Assembly (NCBI GenBank): GCA_009746045.1
Contig: RPFO01000015.1
Span: forward strand, 3,526,764 to 3,590,763
Source: Mesostigma viride
Lineage: Eukaryota > Streptophyta > Mesostigmatophyceae > Mesostigmatales > Mesostigmataceae
Length of the DNA stretch: 64,000 nt
Direction: 5' to 3'
Shown here: piece by piece, positions 1-9,957 of the stretch
How the letters are laid out: each line of letters opens with the position of its first letter
How positions within the stretch are numbered: the first letter of the stretch is position 1
Translations under genes and position numbers: made by a program
Notes under the pieces: generated by a model
What the model was told of the DNA's origin: nothing
The model's input: only the letters and a program-made list of their open reading frames with translations
Database searches by the model: none

Positions 1-206
1 TGAGCAGGGCGCTGGGCGGGATGGGCAGTCCAGCAGGTGGCGGCGTCATGTCCAGGCTTGGCGCAGACGGAGCAGGGCGGCCCGCGACCACGCCCGACCC
101 CTGCGCCACCACCGCGACCACCACCGCGCCCGCCGCGCCCCCCGCTGCTGCCGCCATGGCTGTGGCCGTTGCCGTGGCCATTGCCGTGGGCGCGGCCGTT
201 GCCATG

Positions 207-248
<42 letters not shown>

Positions 249-265
249 TCCGTTGCCGGTGCCGT

Positions 266-296
<31 letters not shown>

Positions 297-1294
297 TCCG
301 TTGCTGCTGCCGTTGCCGTTGCCGCGGGCACCGCCATGCCGTGGGCCACGCCCCCGGCCAGGGGTATGGTATGCGTGGTTGGAGGCAGAGCCAGAATCTG
401 CAGGGGACGGGAGGCCACCCGTCAGCAGATCTTCAACTTCCATCAGGCGCTGCCGCAGGACCGGAACAGTCTCGACCTCGTCAAGACGGAGGGAGATTAG
501 CGCGGGCCTGTACTCGGCGCGCAGACCGCTGAGGACGCTGGCAATGAAGGCAGCGACTGGGAACGTAATGCCTGCAGCCTGTAGCTTGGCGTACAGCAGT
601 TCCGAGCGGTTCACATACGGCTCCACAGTCTCGCGAGCAGTTTGACGAAGTTGGGCCATTTGTTTCCACAAGTCCAGACGCATGGACTTGGTGAGCTTGC
701 CATGCTCATAGACCTGGATGAGCTTGGTGATGGCCAGACTGCCCAGGCGACGATCCAGGGGGAGCGTCTGCATCAAGGCACGCGCAGGCCCATCGACGAC
801 GGCCAACAAGGCAACGTAAAGGAGCCGATCCAGTTGCACGTTCTGGACAACACCTGCCAGCACTCCAAGGAGGCCAGCATAAAGGGAAACAAGGCCCAAG
901 AAATGGTCCTTAAAAGGGATCCACAGCGTCCAATCTGAGCCGGTAAAAACCTTGACCCCACGAACATCCTTCAAAAGCTCCTTGCAAGCCACAAAGGAGG
1001 CTCGGGCGGGGCCCCCCCCGCCGTACCGCGGCTCAAACCACCACCGTCAACCGCCGGATTCTCACCGTCGGGAGCACCGTGGGCGGCGTCCTCGTCACCA
1101 CCTGGCGGGTGCAAAGCCAGGGCAGCCAGCCCAGCTGCTGCGTCAAAAAATACTTCGCCTGGGAGACCCGAATCGGTAAGAGTTACGGATGATGCAGTCA
1201 AAGCGGCCAGACCGGCAGCGTCATCGGCATCAAAATCGTTACTGCCAGCAGCGCGACCCGCGGAAGCGACCTGGCTGCGAGTGCCGGAAGCCAT
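1..1294 (-). CDS. Copia-type Gag (nucleocapsid) protein, partial, one frameshift
   Basis: Reads leftward and leaves the window at base 1. The ATG at 1294 (MASGTRSQ) is chosen as start because a second Gag in this window, at 48667, also begins MASGTRS. The frame is open to about 1010; a one-base shift at a run of eight C (1012-1019) is then needed to continue into a helical Gag core of the UBN2/Retrotran_gag_2 type (about 970-400; motifs such as LRAEYRPALISLRL near 500). An Asn-Gly repeat linker follows, then an Arg/Gly-rich stretch and a CCHC zinc knuckle, CSVCAKPGHDAATC (C-x2-C-x4-H-x4-C), at about 33-75. In this family Gag packages the element RNA. Protease, integrase and RT would lie off the left edge. 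The shift may be decay, a homopolymer sequencing error or programmed frameshifting; the sequence alone does not decide. Confidence 0.75.
163..330. repeat. GTTGCC hexamer microsatellite encoding Asn-Gly repeats
   Basis: Imperfect tandem GTTGCC units with a few GTTGCT and GTTTCC variants. On the minus strand the repeat stays in frame in the Gag and encodes a Gly-Asn linker between the Gag core and the zinc knuckle. The plus-strand Ala/Val and Pro/Leu readings of the same bases are shadows. Confidence 0.85.
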
Positions 1295-1740
1295 TCCAGC
1301 AAAAAAACAACAAAAAACTCCGGAAAAAAAGGTAACGTTGGCCAATAGATTCCGGCCAGGAATCGAACCAAGCACCTTTCGTATCACGCGCCAGACGGGA
1401 ATCAAACCTCCGCCTACGCTGTCGTCATGCAAATCTCGCCGAAATACACAAATCTAAAGTCAACCGCGAGCAGAGCCTCGGGAAACGACTTTTACCAGCG
1501 GTAAGCAGGTCGAAAGGCGTGCGAACCGCACTCCGATGCCATGTTAGTAGTGAGAAAACAATGTTTGCCACAAAGTTTTACTTTATTTCGGGGAAATGGG
1601 TATATTTTATTAGCCAATTATGGACCAAAGAGGTGAGAGGGGAAATGAGTATCAGCGAATCCTAATGAAGGTGGGCACGCACACGTGTGGCGGTGACAGG
1701 TGAAAGGCTAATAGGGCGCGTTATTAGACCAGGGAAGCCA
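1295..1740. other. Junction between the Gag leader and the L1 3-prime region; no gene seen
   Basis: No coding sequence is recognised. Bases 1350-1430 contain two T-arm-like motifs on the minus strand (GGTTCGATTCC and GGTTTGATTCCC), which might be a tRNA-derived fragment or primer-site debris upstream of the Gag. Bases 1560-1740 are probably the 3-prime untranslated region of the minus-strand L1 element whose stop codon is at 1741. Confidence 0.35.
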
Positions 1741-1920
1741 TTAGACCTGAGTGATGTCGCCATGAGGCATACTGGTGAATACCTGATTACGGCCCAGTAG
1801 ATCATGAAAAAGCTGGAGCGGGCTGGGCTTGTCGTTATTGGGCCCTGGGTCCCACACCCTGTGTTGTTCCTGAGCTAACAGCCAGTAGCGGCGCATAGCC
1901 GCATTCCATAGGTATATACA
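1741..1920 (-). CDS. Detached last 60 codons of L1 ORF2
   Basis: Reads IYLWNAAMRRYWLLAQEQ and onward to a stop at 1741. The residues I-Y-L occur both here and at the truncated end near 3910 in the same frame, because they lie in the duplicated target ATAGGTATATA. This segment is therefore the original C-terminus of the ORF2 found at 3903-8108, displaced by the 1984 bp insertion. It is an unusually clean reconstruction of a nested insertion. Confidence 0.8.
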   Translation of the reverse strand, partial: CIYLWNAAMRRYWLLAQEQHRVWDPGPNNDKPSPLQLFHDLLGRNQVFTSMPHGDITQV

Positions 1921-3902
1921 TCTCACGGCGCCACGAGCCACGAGGTAGCCATGGCTGACGGCGGAGCTCATAACTTTCACGTTTGAGCACCGAATTTAGC
2001 CGTGAATATCACAATCGACGCGTCTTTCTACGACGCACATGCTGATATAATTTTCCGACGCTATTACGCAATATACGATGAGCAAACGCCCATCGACGCA
2101 ACGCAGCCTGACGGCTGCGCTCGGCAATGAAAATACGTCTGCAGCTCCGGCTGCAGCTTCGCCATCAGGGCCGGAAGGCGGTGGTGACCCTAGTCGCGCA
2201 CTGGTTGTCGCCCAGCACCCTCCCGGGCTTCCTGCCTCGCCCTCAGCCTCGCCCGAGCCAAAACGCAGCCGCCCAACCGAACCAAGCTGGTCTGAGCGCG
2301 ACTTTGACGTTGACGGGTTATTTTCCACCTTCGACGGTGCCAGACCCGGCTTTTTCGACATGCCACCCATCAAGATACTGGAGCTCGTGTTTTATGGGTC
2401 ATACGCCTCCATTTTCGACCTGTGCCAGCGCCTTCACAGCCATTACCGCCTCCGCCCTGGACCTGACGGCCGGTTTACTCACCGACCTGAGAACCTGGCC
2501 CGCTGGTCTCGCCCCCGTCTTCAGCTCGCCGCCCTCTTTTCCATCCTTGACCGCTCTGTCACGGACCTCTGGACCCCCTCCCCCTTGACCGAATCCACCT
2601 TCCTCCTCCACCTCCAAGAAACCATCTCACAGCACGTGACGCCCCTAGCTGCAGATGTGGCAGCTGTGGGTCGCACGCTGGCTGCTGAGCTCCCCACCAT
2701 CCCCACCGCCACCGCCACCCTCCTCGCCTCCACCCCCCCCCCTCCGCCTCCACCGACTCCATCACCGCCCAGCTCCGCGACATTGACCAACGTCTTAAGG
2801 ATAATGCCATCGCTATCGAGGTCCTGCAGAACACCGCGGGCCTCACCGCCCAGGCGGTGAAGGACATTGCCGCCAAGCCAGCCTCTGCTGGCCTGGCCGG
2901 CGATGCTCCTCCCATCACGACCTGGGCGGACATGCTTAAGCAGCACACCACCTCCACCACCTCCGCCGTCGCAGCCCAGCTCCAGCGGCAGACGCTTGAC
3001 CTCCGCGAGGAGGCCGAGCTTGCCAAGCGCAGCCTTAACGTCATTGTCAAGAACCTCGACATGGAGGAAGGTGAGAATTCCGAGAAGCTTGCACGTGCGT
3101 TTGAGAGAGAAATTCTTAGTCGCATGGGCCTTACTGGTGAGATCGACCTGGTCGCCCACCGCCTTCCCCGCGCGCGGGGTAAGGCAGGGCCGCCCCCGCT
3201 CCTTCTCACCTTTAAGACCCCGGCGGACAAGATTTCTTTTCTCCGACGCCGCAAGCGGCTCGAGAAAACTCTCTTCACCCTTGACGACGACTTGACCCTG
3301 GCGCAGCAACAACGGCGACGGGAGCTATGGCCCACCTACCTCCAGCTCCGGCAGACCAAGGCGGGGCAGCCGGTGTACTGGAAGGGGGCGGCCATCTACG
3401 TCGGCCACAAGCCCTGGCAGGCGACCCCCGCGGCCCCAACGACTCCAGACGCCCCAGCTTAGGGGAATACAGCAGTAGTAGTGTAGAATAGATAGACCGT
3501 GGCCATGTACATGTACGCCTCCTAGAGGCACTATCCTAGCTAAGCCACACGCTTTATTTAATCATGTACATGTGTGCCTATGATGTGCCACACTCCAGAT
3601 GATGCCTAGCTTTATTTAGCTATGTTGTGCCCATGCAGGGAGTAACTCTCTGCTGAGACGCCATGCCCTAGCCTTTGTATAGCTATGCTGATCTTCCCCC
3701 CCATGACAGGCTCCCCCTTCGCTGGGCATAGCTTGAAGATCATGGGGATGCAAGTGCCCTGGTGCACCTAGAGCAAGGGTCCTTTACATCCCCACCCTTG
3801 CAGGAAGTAGCTTAGGATGTATGATAGGCCATATGCCCCCTCTCAAGGGCTATGTGCTACATATACTCCCAACGGAGTTATGTTACAATTCAATTCAATT
3901 CA
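1919..3902 (+). mobile_element. ORF1-only LINE (HAL1-like), with 11 bp target-site duplication
   Basis: The element contains a 5-prime leader of about 160 bp, one ORF1 and a 3-prime untranslated region of about 400 bp ending CCAACGGAGTTATGTT, followed by an (AATTC)n-type tail. No endonuclease or RT is present. The 11 bp sequence ATAGGTATATA flanks it at 1908-1918 and 3903-3913. Other fragments in this window (36297-36945, 37993-39480) also pass directly from ORF1 to the same 3-prime region, so the lack of ORF2 is a family trait and not a single deletion. Mobilisation would need a partner RT supplied in trans (inference). Confidence 0.85.
2078..3462 (+). CDS. LINE ORF1 protein (coiled coil, RRM-like and C-terminal domains)
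   Basis: Resembles the L1 ORF1p RNA-binding chaperone (transposase_22 family). Starts at the ATG at 2078 (MSKRPSTQRS); the same start region recurs at 40018. A disordered Ala/Pro/Ser N-terminus is followed by a predicted coiled coil (SITAQLRDIDQRLKDNAIAI), an RRM-like core (RSLNVIVKNLDMEEGEN ... IDLVAHRLPRARG ... PLLLTFK) and the typical C-terminal domain (FTLDDDLTLAQQQRRRELWP ... AAIYVGHKPW). The frame shifts once at a run of ten C (2733-2742), so the two open halves are 2078-2740 and about 2745-3462. The shift may be decay or a homopolymer error. Total length is about 461 aa. Confidence 0.8.
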
Positions 3903-4689
3903 ATAGGTATATAAAGCGCCGGACTACGCCGCCGCGGGTATACTCCTCGCGGACCTTAAAGACTGTCTCGTTGCGTATGGTCCAGATCGCGTATAGCATA
4001 GTAGTGCGTAGCCATATCCATTCTGCTTGGGAAACTGAAAGCTCAGACCCTGGTGTGCCAGCAATACCGAAAATGATGGTACGCACGCTGATTGGGAGAG
4101 TGGGTGGCGATGCCGTCCATGCGGCCCAGATGTTAATGAGCCACGTCCAAACCCCAGGGAGATTACAGTAAAGAAACCTGTGCTCAATGGTTTCACTAGG
4201 GTGCGTGCACAGGCATGATGCATCATGACCAAAACGCTCGTGGAGCATGGCGCAGACCCCTATCGCCCTATGCATCAAAAGGTGTTGTACATCAGTGGCC
4301 CTGCGGTCCACGAGAGGGTGGTCTACCGCCAGGGTAATCATCTTAACCCAAGTGTAGCCCGGCCAATGTATTCCCCAGCGGGCTCGGCCCGGGTGGGGCT
4401 GATGGTACATATGCAACAAGATATCATAACCCCAATCTGCGGTGTACTCAAAGATACATTTGCTGGTTCTGATGTCCCCCTTGGTTAAGACCCATCCAAA
4501 TTCAACCGGGTCCAGATGTAGTAGATCGAGCCGTGTGTTGCCCACGTGTAGCCATGTAATGCTCTCAACCGGGGATAATGGGTCCGGCTGGATCATGCAG
4601 ATCTTGGCACAGACCATGGGACTACGCGTATGCGGTGACACTGGGAAGCTGGCGTGTACGCATATAAGGTGGATAGTTGATACAGACAC
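3903..4689 (-). CDS. L1 ORF2 C-terminal part with zinc-binding motif, after a frameshift
   Basis: Continues ORF2 of the minus-strand LINE in a different frame. It contains a CCHC-type reverse-transcriptase zinc-binding motif (CLCTHPSETIEHRFLYC, C-x-C-x8-H-x4-C, near 4150-4210) followed by aromatic-rich sequence typical of that domain. The apparent stop just past the end (LLN stop, about 3895) is not native: it is supplied by the TTGAA tail repeats of the LINE inserted in antisense orientation at 1919-3902. Confidence 0.8.
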
Positions 4690-7600
4690 CCATTGTGGCC
4701 AGAAATAGCGTCCAGCAGTTGTAGTTGGAGCCCCTCAGGTGGCAGAACCGTCACGACTAAACCCTTGCACGCAGGCGTGACTCCGTCGGCGTAGAAGCTA
4801 ACCCAGTCGCCGGTTATAATTGGCTTGCGTGGGGCAGTCATCAATGCATGCCACGCCGCTGGTATCGCACTTATAAGAGTTTGCCACGCTTGCAGGGAGG
4901 GCATGTGGGAGACCCAAGTGCTGACCTCGTCGTAGCTGAGCCGTCGGTACGCAGCGCCGTGCCCCAGGTAGAGGTCCAGCACCCTGACAATCGGCGGTGA
5001 CGCGCGCAGAAAGCCATCATACGGGTTGTGTCCGTGGAGAGTGCCCAGGGGCTTGTTAGTAGCGTCTGTGATTAAGTCATTAAAAAAGAGTGGCTGCCGT
5101 GCCACCTCCTCTCTAGTAGTAGGAAAGACTAGGCGACCCGGCTTGAGCTTATTGTAACCTGTCCATATGCGCTGCCAATACCATGGGAGTCCTTTGTACG
5201 AAATAAGGGTGCTGCCCAGTATGCCCGCCCCCAGTTGCCACGAGGTGCCACTAGCATGGGTGGAAAGAGAGGCTAGCGTTTCACGTGCAAGCATGCAGCC
5301 AGGGTGTGTGTTAACGCCCATAAAAACGGATATCACTTGTTTAGCATACAGCGACCACAGACGCCATTGTATGTTGTGGAGCCCGAGGCCCCCGTGCACC
5401 CATGACATGAAGGACATCTCTCTGTTGATCCATCCGTGGACCGTGTGGGAGATTAAGCCTTTCTGTTTCCAGACAAAATTGCTGCCAAGGCGTTGGATGA
5501 GCTGTGTGGTGGCATCATTGGGTGGGTGTGCTTGGCAATAATACAAGACCTTAGAGAACAACAGTTGGTTGACGATCAGGGTTCGCCCTCGTAGGCTCAT
5601 GCGGTGGACGGCCCCCCAGCGCCCTGCGGTAAGGAGAACGCCTGCAAGCTTGCCCACGTGGTTGGTTTCATCATACATGAAAGAACGTTGTTCAGCCAAG
5701 CGTCCCTCGGGTGTGCAGCCGATGGGACAATTGTGCAAAAGGTGGTGATCCCCCGGCTTGACCCAGGTCACAGCCAGGTTGGGGAGGGCGTAGCGTAGGG
5801 TGTTGGTTTTGCCGATATGCAGTCCCGTGGACTTGAGCACATTGCATCGTTGTTGTGTGGCAACAGAATAGGTAGTGATATTATCCATGACAGCATGCAC
5901 TTCAGGCAGAGAGATACAAACATTTGTTGTGTCATCCACATAAGCCGTTTGGAATATACCTTTACCGTTACCTGTCGGGAAGCCCCGAATGCGAGGATCG
6001 TTCTGGTGTAGCCAGTAGAGTCCTGCGTGGGCCAAGAGAAATAGAATAGGGGACATGCAATCTCCTTGTGGTAGCGATCGTGAGCTAGCGCCGGTCGCTG
6101 ACTTGTGTCCGTCTATTAGTAAATACCAAGCCAGGGATTTGATCATACCCATAATGACGGTCATGAGTTGTGGGCCAAATCCTAGTGCGGTTAGAATGTG
6201 TTCTAGGTATTCCCAGCACATACGGTCAAAGGCTTTTTCAAAATCCCAAAACAATATGAAACCCTCTATATCGTCGCGCCAGGCTTTTTCCACAATGTCC
6301 ATGATGAGGGTAATGCTGTCGTTGATGTGGAGATTGGCCCTAAAGCCCACTTGCTCCGGACCAATGAGGAAGTCTAGGACGGTGTATAAGCGTCGTTGGA
6401 TTATTTTACTGATGATTTTGTACGCTACCGTAAGGAGACGGATTGGGCGGTAGTTTTTCCATAGAGTCTTGTCTCCTTTTTTGTACAGTAAGATAAGCGC
6501 AGATTCAGCCCATCTGCCGCTCACCTTACCGTGCCGCCAAATTTCAAGAATACATTCGTAGAAATCTATGTGTAGAAGGGACCAGAACGTTTTCCAGAAT
6601 TCAATAGGCAGACCGTCGACCCCGGGGGCGCTACCGGTTTTGATGTGTTCCATAGCTGTTGTGGCCTCTTCCATGGAGGGGATTTGATCGAGTTCCTGCT
6701 GTTGAGCTGGTGTAAGGCGACGGGGAATGGCATGTAGGATTTTTTGCATGGCTGCAGATGAGTCAGGATGGGGTTCGTTTAGAAAGAGAGCTGAGTAGTA
6801 ACGGTGACCACTCTGTAGTATGGAGGTGATGTCTCGGTGGCTGCCGTGTTCGTCTTGGATTTCCGTGATAGAGGAGTGAGCTTTAGGGGTAGGAATCAGA
6901 GCAAAGAACTCTTTGGTCATTCTTTCTCCTACCTGGTGCCACCACAGATTTTCTGAGTCTAGTGCTAATGTGTGACGCTCGAAACGTAGTTTGTCAAGTT
7001 CGGTCTGAGCTCTTTGAAGTTTTGTTAGTTCCGATTGATACAGGGTAGGCTTCGCTTGGAGTTTATTCACTATGCGTTGGTAGTACCGATAGTCCTGTCC
7101 TTTCTGGCGGCGGATATTTTGTGAATACAGTTGGGAAAATTCTAGAATGTTAGCTAGGCCCTCCTGCATCCAGCTGCAGCAGTCTGTGTAGCTACCCTTG
7201 CTGGCTCTCCACGACTGCCAGCGTGTCATGATCTCAAGGTAGTACTTATCGTCCGCGAGTAGGTGTTTGTTTAAGCGGGGAATGCCGGGGCCCCGGGCGG
7301 AGTTGGTGTGATGGGCAAGGGTAACGATGAGTGGGTAGTGATCAGAAAAATTAACAGAACGGTCGACCGATGCGTAGCAAACTAGGTCCGCCCATGCGGG
7401 TGTGATGTAGATTTTATCAAGACGACGAGTAGTGCGTACATTTAAACGTGTGGCCAGCCAAGTGGGCCCGTGGTCTCGTGAGCGGATGACATCCTGTAAG
7501 TTCAGGTCCATGATCTGTTTACTGAAGGCCGCTGTGCGTATAGGGGGGTGTTCATCCAGGTCTATATTGAAATCGCCCATCAACGCAATTTCGAACCCCT

Positions 7601-8108
7601 GTGAGATAAGGTCAGCGGCCATTTTGAAGAGGGAAGGGTAGAATGAGGCTTGATCCGTTGGCTCGGTTGGGGCATATACACTAATAATGTATCCCTTATT
7701 TCCTGCCCATGTAATGGACTGCCGCGTCCAACGGCCCTGCCATCTAGCCTCCGCTGTGTCGGTAGCTATAGCCCAGTCCTGGCATGTCAGCGTAGGGTTG
7801 GGAGGTTTACGGTATTGAATGAGGGCAGTGCCCCCTTGTGTACCGCGTGCCCATGCCCAACGGTGAACTGTCCTAGGTGCAAGTGCTCTAGCAGCTCTAA
7901 GGGCGGTGCGTGTGGCAGCTTCTTGGATTTTATGTTCCTGCAGTCCTATCCAAATTTCATGCGAGGGGCCCACGTAGCGCTCGAGCAAGTTGTGTAATGC
8001 ATTTGCTAATTCTCGTGTGCGAGGTATTCGCTGTCCCTGCCCTGGTGTGTGTGACCCGTATGTGTTCAGCCCCCTGACATTCCACGATACCAGTGTTAGT
8101 TGACTCAT
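4593..8108 (-). CDS. L1-type ORF2: APE endonuclease and reverse transcriptase
   Basis: Encodes the replication enzyme of a non-LTR retrotransposon, which nicks target DNA and copies the element RNA onto it. The open frame extends to 8210; the ATG at 8108 (MSQLTLVSWNVRGLN) is preferred because the endonuclease core starts directly there. Endonuclease landmarks in order are SWNVRGLN, GLQEHK, SVYAPT, LMGDFNIDLDE and FSDHYPL. RT landmarks are NYRPIRLLTVAYKIISKII, GFRAN, FWDFEKAFDRM, LPQGDCMSPILF and the catalytic AYVDDT at about 5931-5946. The catalytic residues are intact, so decay is recent or mild. The frame breaks near 4600-4690 and the C-terminus continues in another frame. The organisation fits the L1/Tx1 clade. 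Confidence 0.9.
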   Translation of the reverse strand: MSQLTLVSWNVRGLNTYGSHTPGQGQRIPRTRELANALHNLLERYVGPSHEIWIGLQEHKIQEAATRTALRAARALAPRTVHRWAWARGTQGGTALIQYRKPPNPTLTCQDWAIATDTAEARWQGRWTRQSITWAGNKGYIISVYAPTEPTDQASFYPSLFKMAADLISQGFEIALMGDFNIDLDEHPPIRTAAFSKQIMDLNLQDVIRSRDHGPTWLATRLNVRTTRRLDKIYITPAWADLVCYASVDRSVNFSDHYPLIVTLAHHTNSARGPGIPRLNKHLLADDKYYLEIMTRWQSWRASKGSYTDCCSWMQEGLANILEFSQLYSQNIRRQKGQDYRYYQRIVNKLQAKPTLYQSELTKLQRAQTELDKLRFERHTLALDSENLWWHQVGERMTKEFFALIPTPKAHSSITEIQDEHGSHRDITSILQSGHRYYSALFLNEPHPDSSAAMQKILHAIPRRLTPAQQQELDQIPSMEEATTAMEHIKTGSAPGVDGLPIEFWKTFWSLLHIDFYECILEIWRHGKVSGRWAESALILLYKKGDKTLWKNYRPIRLLTVAYKIISKIIQRRLYTVLDFLIGPEQVGFRANLHINDSITLIMDIVEKAWRDDIEGFILFWDFEKAFDRMCWEYLEHILTALGFGPQLMTVIMGMIKSLAWYLLIDGHKSATGASSRSLPQGDCMSPILFLLAHAGLYWLHQNDPRIRGFPTGNGKGIFQTAYVDDTTNVCISLPEVHAVMDNITTYSVATQQRCNVLKSTGLHIGKTNTLRYALPNLAVTWVKPGDHHLLHNCPIGCTPEGRLAEQRSFMYDETNHVGKLAGVLLTAGRWGAVHRMSLRGRTLIVNQLLFSKVLYYCQAHPPNDATTQLIQRLGSNFVWKQKGLISHTVHGWINREMSFMSWVHGGLGLHNIQWRLWSLYAKQVISVFMGVNTHPGCMLARETLASLSTHASGTSWQLGAGILGSTLISYKGLPWYWQRIWTGYNKLKPGRLVFPTTREEVARQPLFFNDLITDATNKPLGTLHGHNPYDGFLRASPPIVRVLDLYLGHGAAYRRLSYDEVSTWVSHMPSLQAWQTLISAIPAAWHALMTAPRKPIITGDWVSFYADGVTPACKGLVVTVLPPEGLQLQLLDAISGHNGCLYQLSTLYAYTPASQCHRIRVVPWSVPRSA

Positions 8109-8210
8109 GTCATTGCAGGGCTCCAGCGGACCAGGCCGGGTAGGTTCCGTGTAGGTCCCCATGGCGTGGTGAGATTGGACCTGCGAAAGGTGAAAGACAC
8201 GGCACAACAT

Positions 8211-9882
8211 GCACAGGGCGTGGGCGTGAGATAGTCATTAAAAGAGAGACCTACTGTGCAGTGTGCTGTGAGCAGAACCAAAGCGATTGGAAAGGCTGCA
8301 TTACACCCACGTTTGGGTAATGGCAGCAGGTATTGAGAAAAGTCGTTATGGAGGTGTCTTGGTGATAGCGGATCACCTGGTGTGGCGATAACTATTCCAT
8401 AGTCATTGCGCCTGTGAAAGGGTAACCGAGGGTACAGGAGGTCACGCTCCAAGGAGACTACTCGCCCACCCAGGTGGAGGGGCCCAGGCCTAGTCCATCC
8501 TGCCGATGGGTTTTCGAATCCGAGCCGTGGCTCACTGACCGAATGCCATAATGGGGTAGCCGTCACGAGAAACAGTGAGGCGAGGGGCGGACTTACGAAT
8601 TTCGTAAGGCCTGCTCCTTCTACCCACACGTTTCAAGTGACGGCTAGCTGTTCCGCCCCTCAGAAGAGATGGCTAGACGTACCTTTTCGTGCTGAATCCG
8701 AATCTGCCCTTTGTTTCGCGTTTAGATTACTACGTAAGGTGCTATCTCGTCCGCCGTCAGGGCCACCATAGCCAGCTTTTGGGCCACCAAGACGTCTCAA
8801 GCTTTACTTTATTTCACTCAGATAAAAATAAGTCTCAGTCGGCAGCTGGCCGGCTGCTAGTTCCACCACAGGAGTGTGTGAGGTGTGAGGTACTAAGAGG
8901 GCAAACAAGGTGCGTAGCTTCGCCTTTTAAACAATTCCAGGCTCAGCTACTGGGTAGCAGTTATGATCTACCTACAACGTGGCCACACCAAACCGGTTCT
9001 TTTCTGACTGTGTGGCAGTTACAATCATAACGTGATCTCAAGCCAACCATTCACAACCAAAGTTCAAGGTCAGTCACAGAATGACTGGGTCACTTATGGA
9101 ACAGAACTTAAACATGCGGCACATGCCCGTTCATGTAGTCCAGAGCTAGCACTAAACTATAAGTACTAGTTTCAGGCAGGTGTGTCGATACTTCTGACAA
9201 AAAGGTCTCGAAGCGCCCGAGCTGCGAGCGCAGCGAGCGAGCGCAGCGAGCACCGTACTAATTCCTATCCGGACCGCAGCGAAGCCAGTAGCCACGGGCC
9301 ACGGGCAACTAGCCACGGGGAAAAAATTTCAGCAACGGAGGGACGAAAGGAATTTCAACGGGCCACAACTCGCACTACAGTGTAGCCAGTAGCCAGTAGC
9401 CACCGGGCCACTAACCAGTACCGGGCCACGGGCGCCGCGCCGGGCCACGGGCACTGGGCCACTGGCACCGGGCCACAGGAATTTAGACTCTGCGCAGCCG
9501 GGCTTGAATAGGATTGTCCAAAAGTTGTGGAGTCCAAAATAGTTGGGGGCTTGGCCCCCGCTGGGTCTACTTGTATGGAAATAAACTAACACCCATTTCA
9601 CCGGAAAAATATTGTTTTATTACGTGCATTCGCTGCCCATGTGCGTTCCTGTGCGTTCTAGCTAGCTAATTAACGTGCATTCGCGGGCTGTGCAAGGGAA
9701 TCAGCAGCCTTCCATGATGCTGACTATACTCGTTAATTAAGCAACTAGTAAACCATCCCCAATTATACTGTGCTGCCCTGCTTGCATAACTCGTTCCGTG
9801 AATCAAGCCGATTGCAGCCGGCTTTAAATTAAAAAGAGCTTTTTACAGATCTGTAAAGTTAGGGCCCGAAAAATACAGATGG
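8211..9882. other. No gene recognised; minisatellite-like CCACGGGCC stretch
   Basis: Bases 8211-8690 are probably the 5-prime end of the L1 element. Bases 9210-9255 carry CGAGCGCAGCGAGC repeats, and 9285-9475 carry irregular repeats of GCCACGGGCCAC and CCAGTAGCCA. The remainder shows no coding signal I can support. Confidence 0.4.
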
Positions 9883-9957
9883 CTAGGCGTATATACAGAT
9901 CTGTTTTTTAATTACAGATCTGTACGTAAACTCCGACGTAATGACTTTACGTCTTCC
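9883..9957 (+). repeat. Left terminal inverted repeat
   Basis: Matches 13040-13116 in reverse complement over about 75 bp. It contains the nested palindrome ACAGATCTGT, which also occurs just outside at about 9844. Confidence 0.65.

Larger units (their letters stand above)
1741..8210 (-). mobile_element. L1-clade LINE, nearly full ORF2, split by a nested LINE
   Basis: A minus-strand non-LTR retrotransposon whose ORF2 has an apurinic-type endonuclease, a reverse transcriptase and a C-terminal zinc-binding region. The 3-prime end of the ORF is interrupted at 1919-3902 by another LINE in the opposite orientation. Joining 3914 to 1907 across one copy of the 11 bp target duplication restores a continuous reading (F-I-Y-L-W-N). 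There is also one frameshift at about 4593-4689. No recognisable ORF1 is present upstream; 8211-8690 may be 5-prime untranslated sequence. Confidence 0.8.

Noticed and set aside
37-645. Proline/leucine-rich plus-strand frame over the GTTGCC repeat
   Set aside because: Shadow of the minus-strand Gag, which has a CCHC knuckle and Gag core in a consistent frame.
1340-1440. tRNA or primer-binding site near the Gag start
   Set aside because: Two T-arm-like motifs but no foldable tRNA; kept only as a note.
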